From Nocardioides agri (GTDB lineage Bacteria; Actinomycetota; Actinomycetes; Propionibacteriales; Nocardioidaceae): a DNA stretch of 64,000 nt. The translations under genes and the position numbers were made by a program. Under the pieces are notes generated by a model, which was not told the DNA's origin, searched no databases, and saw only the letters and a program-made list of their open reading frames with translations. The stretch covers positions 2,939,669 to 3,003,668 of the forward strand of contig NZ_JACEIC010000002.1 in the NCBI RefSeq assembly GCF_013778305.1, written 5' to 3'. Shown here one piece after another: positions 52,370 to 60,325 of the stretch; the first letter of the stretch is position 1; every line of letters starts with the position of its first letter.

Positions 52370-52858
52370 TCAGCCGGCGAACGGCGCCAGCAGCGTGCGC
52401 AGCAGCCCGGCGAGCTGCGCGCGGTCCTTGTCGGGCAGGCCGGCCAGGAACGTGACCTCGGCCTCGAGCAGCCGCTCGAAGGCGCTGTCGACGGCGACCT
52501 TGCCCTCGGGAGTCAGCCGCACCAGCACGCCGCGCCGGTCGCGCGGGTCCGGCAGCCGCTCCACCAGGCCGCGCTCCACGAGCCGGTCCACGCGGTTGGT
52601 CATCGTGCCGCTGGTCACCAGCGTCTCGCGCAGCAGCCGTCCGGGCGAGAGCTCGTACGGCGCGCCGGCGCGCCGCAGCGCGGCGAGCACGTCGAACTCC
52701 CAGGACTCGACCTGGGCAGCGGTGAAGGCGTCCCGGCGGGCGAGGTCGAGGTGTCGGCCGAGCCTGCTGATCCGGCTGAAGACCTCCACGGGCGCGAGGT
52801 CCAGGTCGGGACGCTCGCGCGCCCACGCCTCGACCAGCTCGTCGACCTCGTCGCGCAT
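52370..52858 (-). CDS. MarR-family transcriptional regulator
   Basis: A 162-residue winged-helix regulator. RRAGAPYELSPGRLLRETLV leads to SGTMTNRVDRLVERGLVERL (recognition helix) and PDPRDRRGVLVRLTPEGKVA (wing). It is divergent from a SAM methyltransferase, with a perfect palindromic operator between them, so it likely controls both genes. Its stop lies three bases from the ABC-F stop. Confidence 0.92.
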   Translation of the reverse strand: MRDEVDELVEAWARERPDLDLAPVEVFSRISRLGRHLDLARRDAFTAAQVESWEFDVLAALRRAGAPYELSPGRLLRETLVTSGTMTNRVDRLVERGLVERLPDPRDRRGVLVRLTPEGKVAVDSAFERLLEAEVTFLAGLPDKDRAQLAGLLRTLLAPFAG

Positions 52859-52885
52859 GGGGGGAGCGTAGCGGATACGTCGAGA

Positions 52886-52901
52886 ATCTTGACATCAAGA
52901 T
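52886..52901. promoter_or_regulatory. MarR operator overlapping a TTGACA element
   Basis: ATCTTGA-CA-TCAAGAT is a perfect 16-bp palindrome in the 65-base divergent gap. It is AT-rich and of the class (CTTGA-N2-TCAAG) bound by many MarR proteins. TTGACA at 52889-52894 is an exact -35 sequence for rightward transcription, so a bound repressor would block the methyltransferase promoter; I see no good -10 at the matching distance. Confidence 0.75.
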
Positions 52902-52923
52902 AAATCGGGCGCACGCTGGGGGC

Positions 52924-53700
52924 ATGGCGCACACCTGGGACCCGGATCGCTACCTGACCTACGCCGACGAGCGCGGCCGACCGTTCCTCGACCTGCTCGC
53001 CCGGGTCGGCGCCGATCGCCCGCGCAGCGTCGTCGACCTCGGCTGCGGTCCCGGCAACCTGACCTCGCTCCTCGCCGACCGGTGGCCGGAGGCCGACGTC
53101 GTCGGGCTCGACTCCAGTCCGGAGATGATCGCCGCGGCCACCGGCAGCGCCGGTAGCGGCCGGGTCAGGTTCGAGGTCGCCGACCTCCGCGAGTGGGAGA
53201 GCGCGGAGCCGGTCGACGTGCTGGTCTCCAACGCCACCCTCCAGTGGGTGCCGGGCCACCTCGACCTGCTGCCGCGCCTGGCCGCCCAGGTGGCGCCGGG
53301 CGGCTGGTTGGCGTTCCAGGTGCCCGGCAACGTCGGCGAGCCCAGCCACACGATCCGCGCCGAGCTGGCCGCGGAGCCGGCGTACGCCGCGCACACGGCC
53401 GGTGTGGCCGTCCCGAGCAGCCACGACCCGGCGGTCTACCTCGACGCGCTGGCGGGGCTCGGCTGCACCGTCGACGCCTGGGAGACGACGTACCTCCACG
53501 TGCTGACTGGGCCCGACCCGGTCTTCACCTGGGTCTCCGGCACCGGCGCGCGGCCGACGCTCCAGGCACTGCCCGACGACCTGCGCCCCGCGTTCGAGCA
53601 GGAGTTCAAGGGGCGGCTCGCCGAGGCCTACCCCGAGCGCGGGTACGGCGTCGTCCTGCCGTTCCGCCGCGTCTTCATGGTCGCGCAGGTCGCCGCATGA
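52924..53700 (+). CDS. tam: SAM-dependent methyltransferase, trans-aconitate 2-methyltransferase type
   Basis: A 258-residue class I methyltransferase. MAHTWDPDRYLTYADERGRP is the typical Tam N-terminus, VVDLGCGPGNLTSLLADRWP binds SAM and SNATLQWVPGHLDLLPRLAA is characteristic of the Tam group. VAPGGWLAFQVPGNVGEPSH follows. It overlaps a VOC protein gene by four bases, and the MarR regulator lies divergent. Substrate assignment is by family. Confidence 0.88.
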   Translation: MAHTWDPDRYLTYADERGRPFLDLLARVGADRPRSVVDLGCGPGNLTSLLADRWPEADVVGLDSSPEMIAAATGSAGSGRVRFEVADLREWESAEPVDVLVSNATLQWVPGHLDLLPRLAAQVAPGGWLAFQVPGNVGEPSHTIRAELAAEPAYAAHTAGVAVPSSHDPAVYLDALAGLGCTVDAWETTYLHVLTGPDPVFTWVSGTGARPTLQALPDDLRPAFEQEFKGRLAEAYPERGYGVVLPFRRVFMVAQVAA

Positions 53701-54056
53701 GGCTCCACCACGTCCAGGTCGCCTGCCCCCGCGGCGGCGAGCACGCCGCGCGACGGTTCTACGCCGACGGGCTCGGCATGAGCGAGGTCGCCAAGCCCGC
53801 GGAGCTCGCCGGCCGCGGCGGCTGCTGGTTCCGGCTCGACGCGGCCGAGATCCACGTCGGCGTCGAGGAGCCGTTCCGGCCGGCCCGCAAGGCGCACCCG
53901 GCGCTCGTCGTCGAGGACCTCGCGGCCGTCGCCGAGCGGCTCGGCGCGCTCGGGTTCGAGGTCGACTGGACCGAGCGGCACACGTTCCCGGGCTTCGAGC
54001 GCTGTCACACCCGCGACGCGCACGGCAACCGCGTGGAGCTGCTCTCAAGCGGCTAG
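53697..54056 (+). CDS. VOC-fold (glyoxalase/bleomycin-resistance) protein
   Basis: A 119-residue protein with the two beta-alpha-beta-beta-beta units of the VOC fold: MRLHHVQVACPRGGEHAARR with RFYADGLGMSEV, and HPALVVEDLAAVAERLGALG then HTRDAHGNRVELL. Candidate metal residues are the N-terminal His and the C-terminal Glu. It is coupled to the methyltransferase. Its 3' end overlaps the convergent small Cys-rich gene by twelve bases. Confidence 0.88.
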   Translation: MRLHHVQVACPRGGEHAARRFYADGLGMSEVAKPAELAGRGGCWFRLDAAEIHVGVEEPFRPARKAHPALVVEDLAAVAERLGALGFEVDWTERHTFPGFERCHTRDAHGNRVELLSSG

Positions 54057-54197
54057 CGGGACCGCGCCGGGCGCCGGCAGCGGCGTGCAGGCGCAGCTCT
54101 CGCTGCAGGCCAGGTAGGTGTGCTGGGCGTGGCCGCACCGGGCGCACGGCAGGTCGTGCGACAGGTGGACCTGGTTGGTCTGCGGGGTGTCCCACAT
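54045..54197 (-). CDS. Small Cys-rich (zinc-ribbon-like) protein
   Basis: A 50-residue protein, MWDTPQTNQVHLSHDLPCAR at the start, then CGHAQHTYLACSES and CAC. Cys pairs CARC and CSESCAC plus two His make a plausible zinc-binding knuckle. A strong GAGGAGG ribosome-binding site lies eight bases upstream of the ATG at 54197. Too short for routine gene callers and antisense-overlapping the VOC gene end, but the sequence looks selected. Function unknown. The 54198-54325 gap upstream shows no other gene. Confidence 0.75.
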   Translation of the reverse strand: MWDTPQTNQVHLSHDLPCARCGHAQHTYLACSESCACTPLPAPGAVPLAA

Positions 54198-54325
54198 GGC
54201 GGTGCCTCCTCGTCCGGCTCGTCGTCCGCCCTCACGTGAACTACGAAGGAGATCGGCTCGGTTCGACATCTCTGAAGGAGGAACCTGCTTCGCGTCAGAT
54301 ACCCGGGGCACGGTCCCGGCTCCGG

Positions 54326-55162
54326 TCAGGCCCAGATCTCTCGCGCCAGCGGGGCGACCGCGGCGGCCTGGGCGCGCCCGGCCCGCGCCGACGCGGCGCG
54401 CCGGGCGGGGTCGAGGACGTTCTTGCCGATCGCCCGCACGGAGTCGGCGTCCGGCGAGACGACCAGGTGCGGCACGTCCCCGAGCAGCTGCCCGGCGCTC
54501 CGCAACGGCCCGACGGCCCGGTCGACGGGCGTGAACGCGAGGACCCGGTCGCAGTCGGCGACCAGGTCGGCGTTGGACCCGGACCGGGCGCCGCCGTCGA
54601 CGTACTGCCGCCCCTGGATCGGGACCGGCGGGTAGACCCCGGGTACGGCGCAGCTGGCGGCGACGGCCGCCACCAGCGGGACGCCGTCGGAGCCGTCGAA
54701 GACCCGCAGCGCGCCGGTCTCGACCTCCACCGCCGTCACCTGGAGTCGGCCGCCGGGCCCCCACTCCTGGACCGGCAGCCGTTCGCGGATCGCGTCGAAC
54801 CGCGACTCCAGGCTGGGCAGCCGGCCGGCGTCCGCGCGCCGTGCCGACCACGCCCCGACGTGCCGCCCGAACGCCTCGAGGTCGCCGCGGGCGCGCAGCA
54901 GCGCGCGGGCGAACCCCCACAGGACCACCGGGCTGATGCGGGCCAGCGGTGCGGGCCTGGGCTGCGAGACCTGGTAGGCGAAGAGGTCGCTCAACGAGAT
55001 GCCGGTCGTGAGCTGGGCGCCGACGACCGACCCCGCCGACGTGCCGACGACCGCGTCGGCGACCGTGACGTCGACCCCGAGGTCCTGCAGCCCGAGCAGC
55101 AGCCCCGTCTCCCAGGCGATCCCCGTGACCCCGCCGCCACCGAGTGCCAGTCCTCGTCGCAT
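54326..55162 (-). CDS. Patatin-like phospholipase
   Basis: A 278-residue cytoplasmic acyl hydrolase with a Ser-Asp dyad. MRRGLALGGGGVTGIAWETG holds the Gly-rich oxyanion loop, VVGTSAGSVVGAQL the nucleophile GTSAG and YVDGGARSGSNADLV the catalytic Asp in DGG. It ends in an Ala/Arg-rich helix. The gene follows the phosphotransferase by nine bases on the same strand. Confidence 0.92.
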   Translation of the reverse strand: MRRGLALGGGGVTGIAWETGLLLGLQDLGVDVTVADAVVGTSAGSVVGAQLTTGISLSDLFAYQVSQPRPAPLARISPVVLWGFARALLRARGDLEAFGRHVGAWSARRADAGRLPSLESRFDAIRERLPVQEWGPGGRLQVTAVEVETGALRVFDGSDGVPLVAAVAASCAVPGVYPPVPIQGRQYVDGGARSGSNADLVADCDRVLAFTPVDRAVGPLRSAGQLLGDVPHLVVSPDADSVRAIGKNVLDPARRAASARAGRAQAAAVAPLAREIWA

Positions 55163-55171
55163 GCGCGGACC

Positions 55172-56185
55172 CTACTGGCCGACCACGTCGAGGCTGCCGA
55201 GGTCGCGGATCGCGGCGCAGCCGCGGGCCACCATGGCCGCGAACATGCGGTCGCCGCGCTCGCTCCGGCTGGTGCTGTAGGCACAGCCGAAGGTCGCGAC
55301 GAGCGGCACCTGGAGCATCGCGAACACGTAGTCCTCCCAGCACAGGTCGAAGGGGTAGTCGGCGACGCCGTACCCCACCAGCGCGTGGTGGTACGCCGCG
55401 ACGATGTCGCGCTCGTGGGCGCGGCGGTCGTCCGGCGCCAGGCTGGTGGCGACGAGGTAGGCGAGGTCGCGCGCGGGCAGGGCGAGGCTCAGCGTCTGCC
55501 AGTCGACGGCGGCGACGTCGGTGCTGTCGGGGGAGAACATCAGGTTGTCGAGGCGGTAGTCGCCGTGCACGAGCCCGAACCGCTCCTGCCGCGCCAGCAG
55601 CCACGGGCCGATCACCGGCACGCAGGCGCGCAGCGTCGCGGCGTCCTGCGGTGCGACGAGGTCGCCCAGGCCGTCGAGGAAGAGCTCCGTGGTCGGCCCG
55701 TACATCTCGAGCAGCAGCGCGATCTCCTCCGGACCGTTGAGCGACAGCGTGTCCACCTCGGCCAGGGTGGGGTCGCACCAGCGCGGACCGTGCAGCCCGG
55801 CGAGGTTGACCGCGGCCGCCCGCGCCTCCTCGACCGTGCAGCCGGCGATCTGGTCGCCCTGCTCGGCCGGCGCCAGGTCCTCGAGCAGCAGCACGAAGTC
55901 GCCCGAGTCCTCGGCGATCTCCGCGTGGTGGCAGTACGGCGTGCGCACGGCGACGGTCCCGGCGACCTGTTGGTAGAACCGCACCTCGCCCCGGTAGGCG
56001 CCGGCCATCATGTCCCGCTCGCCGGGATCCGCCGGCGGCAGCTTGGCCAGCAGCGTCTCGTCCCCGAAGCGGAGCCGGTAGCAGGCGCCGATCTGACCGG
56101 TCCCGACCCGTTCGACCCTGAGCTCGCCGACCTCCCGCCCCAGCACGCCCGCCAGCCACCCGGCGGTCAGCCCGTCGACGTTCAC
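55172..56185 (-). CDS. Aminoglycoside-phosphotransferase-fold kinase (ecdysteroid kinase-like)
   Basis: A 337-residue protein kinase-like phosphotransferase. RVERVGTGQIGACYRLRFGD is the ATP loop, DETLLAKLPPADP has the Lys, LVHGDYRLDNLMFSP the catalytic HGD loop and VAAVDWQTLSLALPARDLAY the metal-binding Asp. The GDxxxxNLM form and C-terminal length suit EcK/CHK-like or acyl-CoA dehydrogenase-linked kinases, not classical antibiotic resistance. The GTG start overlaps the LLM gene by four bases. Confidence 0.85.
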   Translation of the reverse strand: MNVDGLTAGWLAGVLGREVGELRVERVGTGQIGACYRLRFGDETLLAKLPPADPGERDMMAGAYRGEVRFYQQVAGTVAVRTPYCHHAEIAEDSGDFVLLLEDLAPAEQGDQIAGCTVEEARAAAVNLAGLHGPRWCDPTLAEVDTLSLNGPEEIALLLEMYGPTTELFLDGLGDLVAPQDAATLRACVPVIGPWLLARQERFGLVHGDYRLDNLMFSPDSTDVAAVDWQTLSLALPARDLAYLVATSLAPDDRRAHERDIVAAYHHALVGYGVADYPFDLCWEDYVFAMLQVPLVATFGCAYSTSRSERGDRMFAAMVARGCAAIRDLGSLDVVGQ

Positions 56186-57270
56186 GACATCCAGCCCGGG
56201 TTGCGGGGAAGGGTGATGTCGGGGCGGACGGCGCGCCAGGCGTCGAGCACGGGTGCGAGCTCGGTCGGGGTCGCGCCGTGCAGGATCACGCTGTCGGCAC
56301 CGGCGTCGAGCTGGTCCTGGATCCGCGCCGCGCACTGCTCGGCGGTGCCGCTGGCGGCCGCGGTGAGCCACTCGGCGGGCAGCACCTCGTCGCGCAGGTG
56401 GGTGAGCTGCTCGACCGTCCCGATCGCGTCGAACGCGCCGGGGTAGCCCTGCACGAGGTCGTCGGTGCGGAACCGCTCGAGCGCGTCCAGGTCCCACCCG
56501 TTGGCGCGCACCAGCACCTCGCCGTACCCCTGGAGGTAGGTCGCGAGGCGGCCGACCAGCTTGCGCAGCCGGGCCTCCTCGGGCACGGACTCCTCGACGG
56601 TCGCGAGGACCGCCCACACCCGGACCGACGCCGGGTCGCGTCCGGCCTCCTCGGCGGCGCGGCGGATCGTCGCGACCGAGCGGGCCAGCGTCTCGTCGGA
56701 GAGGAACGTGTGCAGCACTACGCCGTCCGCGACCCGCCCGGCGAGCTCGAGCGAGCGCCGGCCGATCGCCATCATCAGCACCGGGATGTCCTCGTCGAAG
56801 GAGGCGTCCTGCGAGAGGTAGGGGTAGCTCCCGGCCGGTCCCTCGTGGCCCACGACGGCCTCGCCGTGCCACAGCGACCGGTAGATCCCGATCGCGTCCT
56901 CCATCTGGGCGCCGGTCACCCGCGGCACGCCCATCACGTCGAAGAGCAGGTCGAAGCCGCGCCCGAGCCCGAGCGCGTAGCGGCCACCCGTCAGCCGGTG
57001 CATGGTGGTCGCGAACGTCGCGGTCACGAGCGGGTGGCGGGTGTTGTGGTTGGTGGCCGCGGTGGCGATCCCGATGCGCTCGCTCGCCGCGCCCGCGGCG
57101 CCGGCCAGCACGGCCGCGTCCTTGACGTTGAACCGCTCGGAGAGGAAGACCGACCCGATGCCGAGCCGCTCGGCGAGCCGCACCTCGTCGACCAGGTCGC
57201 GCGGGCTCGGGGCGTGACCGGCGAGCCCGTAGCAGCCGAGCTCGGGAAAGTGGAACGCGTTCTCGTTCAC
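56182..57270 (-). CDS. LLM-class F420-dependent oxidoreductase
   Basis: A TIM-barrel oxidoreductase of about 362 residues. VRLAERLGIGSVFLSERFNV, IGIATAATNHNTRHPLVTAT and GGRYALGLGRGFDLLF are typical of the luciferase-like F420 enzymes (TIGR03857-like group). The start is uncertain: a GTG at 57270 (VNENAFHF) or at 57300. Coupled kinase and patatin genes downstream suggest a lipid- or steroid-type catabolic theme, which is inference. Confidence 0.87.
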   Translation of the reverse strand: MNENAFHFPELGCYGLAGHAPSPRDLVDEVRLAERLGIGSVFLSERFNVKDAAVLAGAAGAASERIGIATAATNHNTRHPLVTATFATTMHRLTGGRYALGLGRGFDLLFDVMGVPRVTGAQMEDAIGIYRSLWHGEAVVGHEGPAGSYPYLSQDASFDEDIPVLMMAIGRRSLELAGRVADGVVLHTFLSDETLARSVATIRRAAEEAGRDPASVRVWAVLATVEESVPEEARLRKLVGRLATYLQGYGEVLVRANGWDLDALERFRTDDLVQGYPGAFDAIGTVEQLTHLRDEVLPAEWLTAAASGTAEQCAARIQDQLDAGADSVILHGATPTELAPVLDAWRAVRPDITLPRNPGWMS

Positions 57271-57320
57271 CCGGGCGACGCTAGCAACGCGGTTGGACAC
57301 GTGTCAGGTGCGCACTGAAG

Positions 57321-57337
57321 TTACCTGTCGGTAATAT
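57321..57337 (+). promoter_or_regulatory. Palindromic operator and -10 of a probable leaderless gene
   Basis: TTACC-TGTC-GGTAA (57321-57334) is a perfect inverted repeat overlapping TAATAT (57332-57337), a good -10. The ATG of the hotdog protein gene begins six bases later, so transcription would start at or next to the start codon (leaderless mRNA). A second palindrome, GACACGTGTC, lies at 57296-57305. TetR-type regulators of acyl-CoA metabolism often bind such sites. Confidence 0.55.
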
Positions 57338-57343
57338 GCCCGC

Positions 57344-57805
57344 ATGAGCCAGGTCCAGACGATGTGGAACACGACGAGCCGCCTGCCCCTCGGCAGCCGG
57401 GTGTTCTCGGTGCTGTTCGCCCAGAAGGCGCCGTACTTCGCGTCCATCCGTCCCCGCTTCACCGTGATCGAGCCCAACCGCGTCGAGCTGCTGGTGCCCA
57501 AGCGGCGCCGGGTCCACAACCACCTCGGGACCGTGCACGCGATCGCGCTGTGCAACGGTCTCGAGGCGGCCATGGGTGCGCTCGCGGAGGTGACGATCCC
57601 GGCCGACAGGCGCTGGATCCCCAAGGGGATGGAGGTCTCCTACACCGCCAAAGCGACCGGTGACGTCACCTGCATCGCGGAGACCGACCCCGAGCAGTGG
57701 ACCGGGTCGGACCCCGACCTCCCGGTCCGCGTCCGCGGCGAGCTCGCGGACGGGACGCGGGTGATCGAGGGCGTGATCCGGCTGTGGGTCACCCCGCGGC
57801 GCTGA
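57344..57805 (+). CDS. DUF4442 hotdog-fold thioesterase-like protein
   Basis: A 153-residue hotdog protein starting MSQVQTMWNTTSRLPLGSRV. PYFASIRPRFTVIEPNRVEL and NHLGTVHAIALCNGLEAAMG form the strand and hotdog helix with candidate catalytic residues; VSYTAKATGDVTCIAE follows. No Shine-Dalgarno precedes the ATG. The last 17 bases overlap the convergent membrane-protein gene. Confidence 0.88.
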   Translation: MSQVQTMWNTTSRLPLGSRVFSVLFAQKAPYFASIRPRFTVIEPNRVELLVPKRRRVHNHLGTVHAIALCNGLEAAMGALAEVTIPADRRWIPKGMEVSYTAKATGDVTCIAETDPEQWTGSDPDLPVRVRGELADGTRVIEGVIRLWVTPRR

Positions 57806-58499
57806 ATGACCGGTCCCTCAGCCAGATGATCGCGAGCGCGCCGATCCACAGCTCGTAGCCGAGCGACCCGAGCGCGAGCGCCGGGAAGGCGACGGCGGTC
57901 ACCGAGGTGGCGGTGCCGATCCCGCTCAGCACGGCGATCACGACCGCGATCCGCTGCATCCAGCGGGAGCCGCCGGTGATCCGCAGCGCGTAGGCGATCG
58001 CGAGCACGAAGAAGATCCGCGGCAGCGCCGAGAAGGCGAGCGAGTACGGCGCGACCGCGTCCCAGCCGGCCAGCAGTCGGAGGTCCACGCCCTTCTCGGC
58101 GGAGTCGAGCGCCACGTCGTGCAGCACGGCGGCGTACGGCCAGACGAAGGCCAGCAGCGTGCCCGCGGCGACGGCGACCGTCGCGAGCGTGCCGGTGCCG
58201 TCGGCGCGGCGCAGCCGGAAGCCGACCGCGCCGAGGAAGCCGAGCAGCAGGACGCCGGAGACCATGAAGACGTAGTTGCCGACCCGGTAGGCCTCGATGT
58301 GGTCGAGGACGTTCTGTCCCCAGACCGCTGGGTCCTCGCCGGGAGTGCCGCCCTTGGGCAGCACGAAGATCGCCATGCACACCATGACGGCGAGCTGGCA
58401 GATCGTGAACGCGAGGCCGCACCAGGTGCTGGCGCGGACGAGGTCGGGGCCCGTCGTACGGGTGCCCGACGTGGTCGAGTGGGTGTCGATGAGAGTCAT
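57789..58499 (-). CDS. Membrane protein, unknown function
   Basis: A 236-residue protein with six predicted transmembrane helices, among them CGLAFTICQLAVMVCMAIFV and YVFMVSGVLLLGFLGAVGFR, and a loop with EDPAVWGQNVLDHIEAYRVG. A Thr/Ser-rich N-terminus precedes the first helix. I recognise no functional motif; it resembles DUF4386-type membrane proteins in layout. It is divergent from the sensor kinase gene. Confidence 0.7.
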   Translation of the reverse strand: MTLIDTHSTTSGTRTTGPDLVRASTWCGLAFTICQLAVMVCMAIFVLPKGGTPGEDPAVWGQNVLDHIEAYRVGNYVFMVSGVLLLGFLGAVGFRLRRADGTGTLATVAVAAGTLLAFVWPYAAVLHDVALDSAEKGVDLRLLAGWDAVAPYSLAFSALPRIFFVLAIAYALRITGGSRWMQRIAVVIAVLSGIGTATSVTAVAFPALALGSLGYELWIGALAIIWLRDRSFSAAG

Positions 58500-58610
58500 G
58501 GCAGGACCGTAGGAATCGCGCCCGGGGTGTCACATCGACCGCAGGGCGGCTCTCGGGATCAGCCCGTGGGCTGAGGCCAGGCGGGCGGCCCGAGCCCTAC
58601 GCTGCGGTGC

Positions 58611-59687
58611 GTGATGCCGAACCGGACCGACGCCGCGCTCGCCGCGGTCATCGCGCTCGCCGGGCTCGTGCAGGTCACCCTCTGGCCGATCGCGGACGGC
58701 GTTCTCGGCCAGGTCTTCGTGCTGGGCACGACGCTGCCGCTGGCGTGGCGCCGCACCCAGCCCATCGGGTCCTCGCTGGTGTCCACCGCGTTCTGGCTGA
58801 TCCCGACCGACGGCTATCCGGTGCTCGGGTTCATCACGGTGGTCCTGCAGTTCTTCGCGCTCGGCAGCCGTGGTCGCCCACGGTCGGCCGTCGCCGTCAC
58901 CTCCGCGTGGGCCGTGGTCGCGAACGTCGTCGGGACGCTGCTCGGCCCCGAGGCCCTGGTGGCCGCGATCGGCGGCGGGATCGCGGTGGTCGCGCCGGTG
59001 CTGGCCGGCCAGCTCGTCGCCCACCTCGCCCGGCAGAACGCCGAGCTGGCCCGGCTCGCGGCCCGGCTGCGGGAGGAGCGGCTGCGGGCCGAGGAGGCTG
59101 CGGTCGGGGCCGAGCGGGCCCGGATCGCCCAGGAGCTGCACGACGTCGTCGGCCACGAGGTCACGCTGATCGCCGTCCAGGCCGAGGCCGCCGCGGCCGC
59201 GCTCCGGATGGCGCCGGAGCGGGCGGCCGAGCCGGTCGAGGCGATCCGGGTGACCGCGCACCGCACCCTCGCCGAGATGCGCGGGGTGCTCGACGTGCTC
59301 GCCGCCGAGGACGGCGTGCGCGGTGCCACCGAGGACGTCACCGAGCTCGGCCGGCGCGCGGAGTCGGCGGGCATCCCGAACACGCTGACGATCAGCGGCG
59401 CGCCCTCCGACCAGCACGAGCCGGCCCGACTGGCGGTGAACCGGATCGTCCGCGAGTGCCTGACGAACGCCGGCCGGCACGCCCCGGGCGCGCCGGTGGC
59501 GATCGAGGTCGCGTGGCAGCCGCACGAGGTGAGGGTCGTCGCCACCAACCCCACCTCGGCCGTCGCCGTGCCCGCGAGCGGCCGCGGGCTGACCGGGATG
59601 CGCAACCGGGCCGAGCTGCTCGGGGGCGACTTCGAGGCCGCCGTACGCGACGGGGCCTTCAGCGTGCGGGTGGCGATGCCGCTGTGA
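58611..59687 (+). CDS. Two-component sensor histidine kinase (NarL/LytS-type, HisKA_3)
   Basis: A 358-residue sensor with four to five N-terminal transmembrane helices (to about residue 135), a coiled linker, the phospho-acceptor motif ELHDVVGHEVTLIAVQAEAA and an ATPase domain with RIVRECLTNAGRHAPGAPV (N box) and GRGLTGMRNRAELLGG (G box). It has no large extracellular domain, suggesting membrane or cell-envelope stress sensing. A GTG at 58611 or ATG at 58614 can start. The response regulator overlaps by four bases. Confidence 0.93.
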   Translation: MMPNRTDAALAAVIALAGLVQVTLWPIADGVLGQVFVLGTTLPLAWRRTQPIGSSLVSTAFWLIPTDGYPVLGFITVVLQFFALGSRGRPRSAVAVTSAWAVVANVVGTLLGPEALVAAIGGGIAVVAPVLAGQLVAHLARQNAELARLAARLREERLRAEEAAVGAERARIAQELHDVVGHEVTLIAVQAEAAAAALRMAPERAAEPVEAIRVTAHRTLAEMRGVLDVLAAEDGVRGATEDVTELGRRAESAGIPNTLTISGAPSDQHEPARLAVNRIVRECLTNAGRHAPGAPVAIEVAWQPHEVRVVATNPTSAVAVPASGRGLTGMRNRAELLGGDFEAAVRDGAFSVRVAMPL

Positions 59688-60325
59688 CCCGGGTGCTCCT
59701 CGTCGACGACCAGGACCTGGTGCGCCAGGGCCTGCGACTCATCCTCGACCTGGCCGGCATCGACGTGGTCGGCGAGGCCCGCGACGGGGCCCAGGCGGTG
59801 GTCGCGGTCGCCGACCTCGACCCCGACGTGGTGCTGATGGACCTGCGCATGCCCGGGATGGACGGGGTCGAGGCGACCCGCCTCATCACCGGGAGTGGCG
59901 CCCGGGCGCGGGTGCTCGCGCTGACGACCTTCGACGTCGACGAGCACGTCGTCGGGGTGCTGCGGGCAGGGGCGGTCGGCTACCTGCTCAAGGACGTCAC
60001 CGCGGACGACCTCGTCGCCGCCGTACGCCGTGCCGCTGCGGGCGAGCCGGTGGTGGCGCCCGCCGTGCTCGCCCGGATGATGGCCAACTTCGCCGACCGG
60101 CCGCCCGCGAACGCCGCGGTGCTGCCGGGCCTCGGCGACCTCAGCGAGCGGGAGCGCGAGGTGCTGGCCCTGATCGGTGCCGGGCGCTCCAACGCGGAGA
60201 TCGCCGACACGCTGGTGATCAGCATGGCGACGGTGAAGACCCACGTGCGGCACATCTTCGCCAAGCTCGACCTGCGGGACCGCGCCCAGGCGGTGGTCGC
60301 CGCCCGGGACGCCGGGCTCAGCTGA
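59684..60325 (+). CDS. NarL/LuxR-family response regulator
   Basis: A 213-residue regulator. The receiver has VLLVDDQDLVRQGLRLILDL with the acidic pair and VLMDLRMPGMDGVEATRL with phospho-acceptor Asp53. The C-terminal LuxR helix-turn-helix is LSEREREVLALIGAGRSNAE then IADTLVISMATVKTHVRHIF. Its GTG overlaps the kinase stop. Its stop overlaps the convergent PHP gene end by eight bases. Confidence 0.95.
   Translation: MTRVLLVDDQDLVRQGLRLILDLAGIDVVGEARDGAQAVVAVADLDPDVVLMDLRMPGMDGVEATRLITGSGARARVLALTTFDVDEHVVGVLRAGAVGYLLKDVTADDLVAAVRRAAAGEPVVAPAVLARMMANFADRPPANAAVLPGLGDLSEREREVLALIGAGRSNAEIADTLVISMATVKTHVRHIFAKLDLRDRAQAVVAARDAGLS

Noticed and set aside
55172..56185. Aminoglycoside-resistance kinase
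   Set aside because: Only the general APH fold is present; sequence and neighbours (LLM oxidoreductase, patatin) suit an EcK/CHK-like kinase better.
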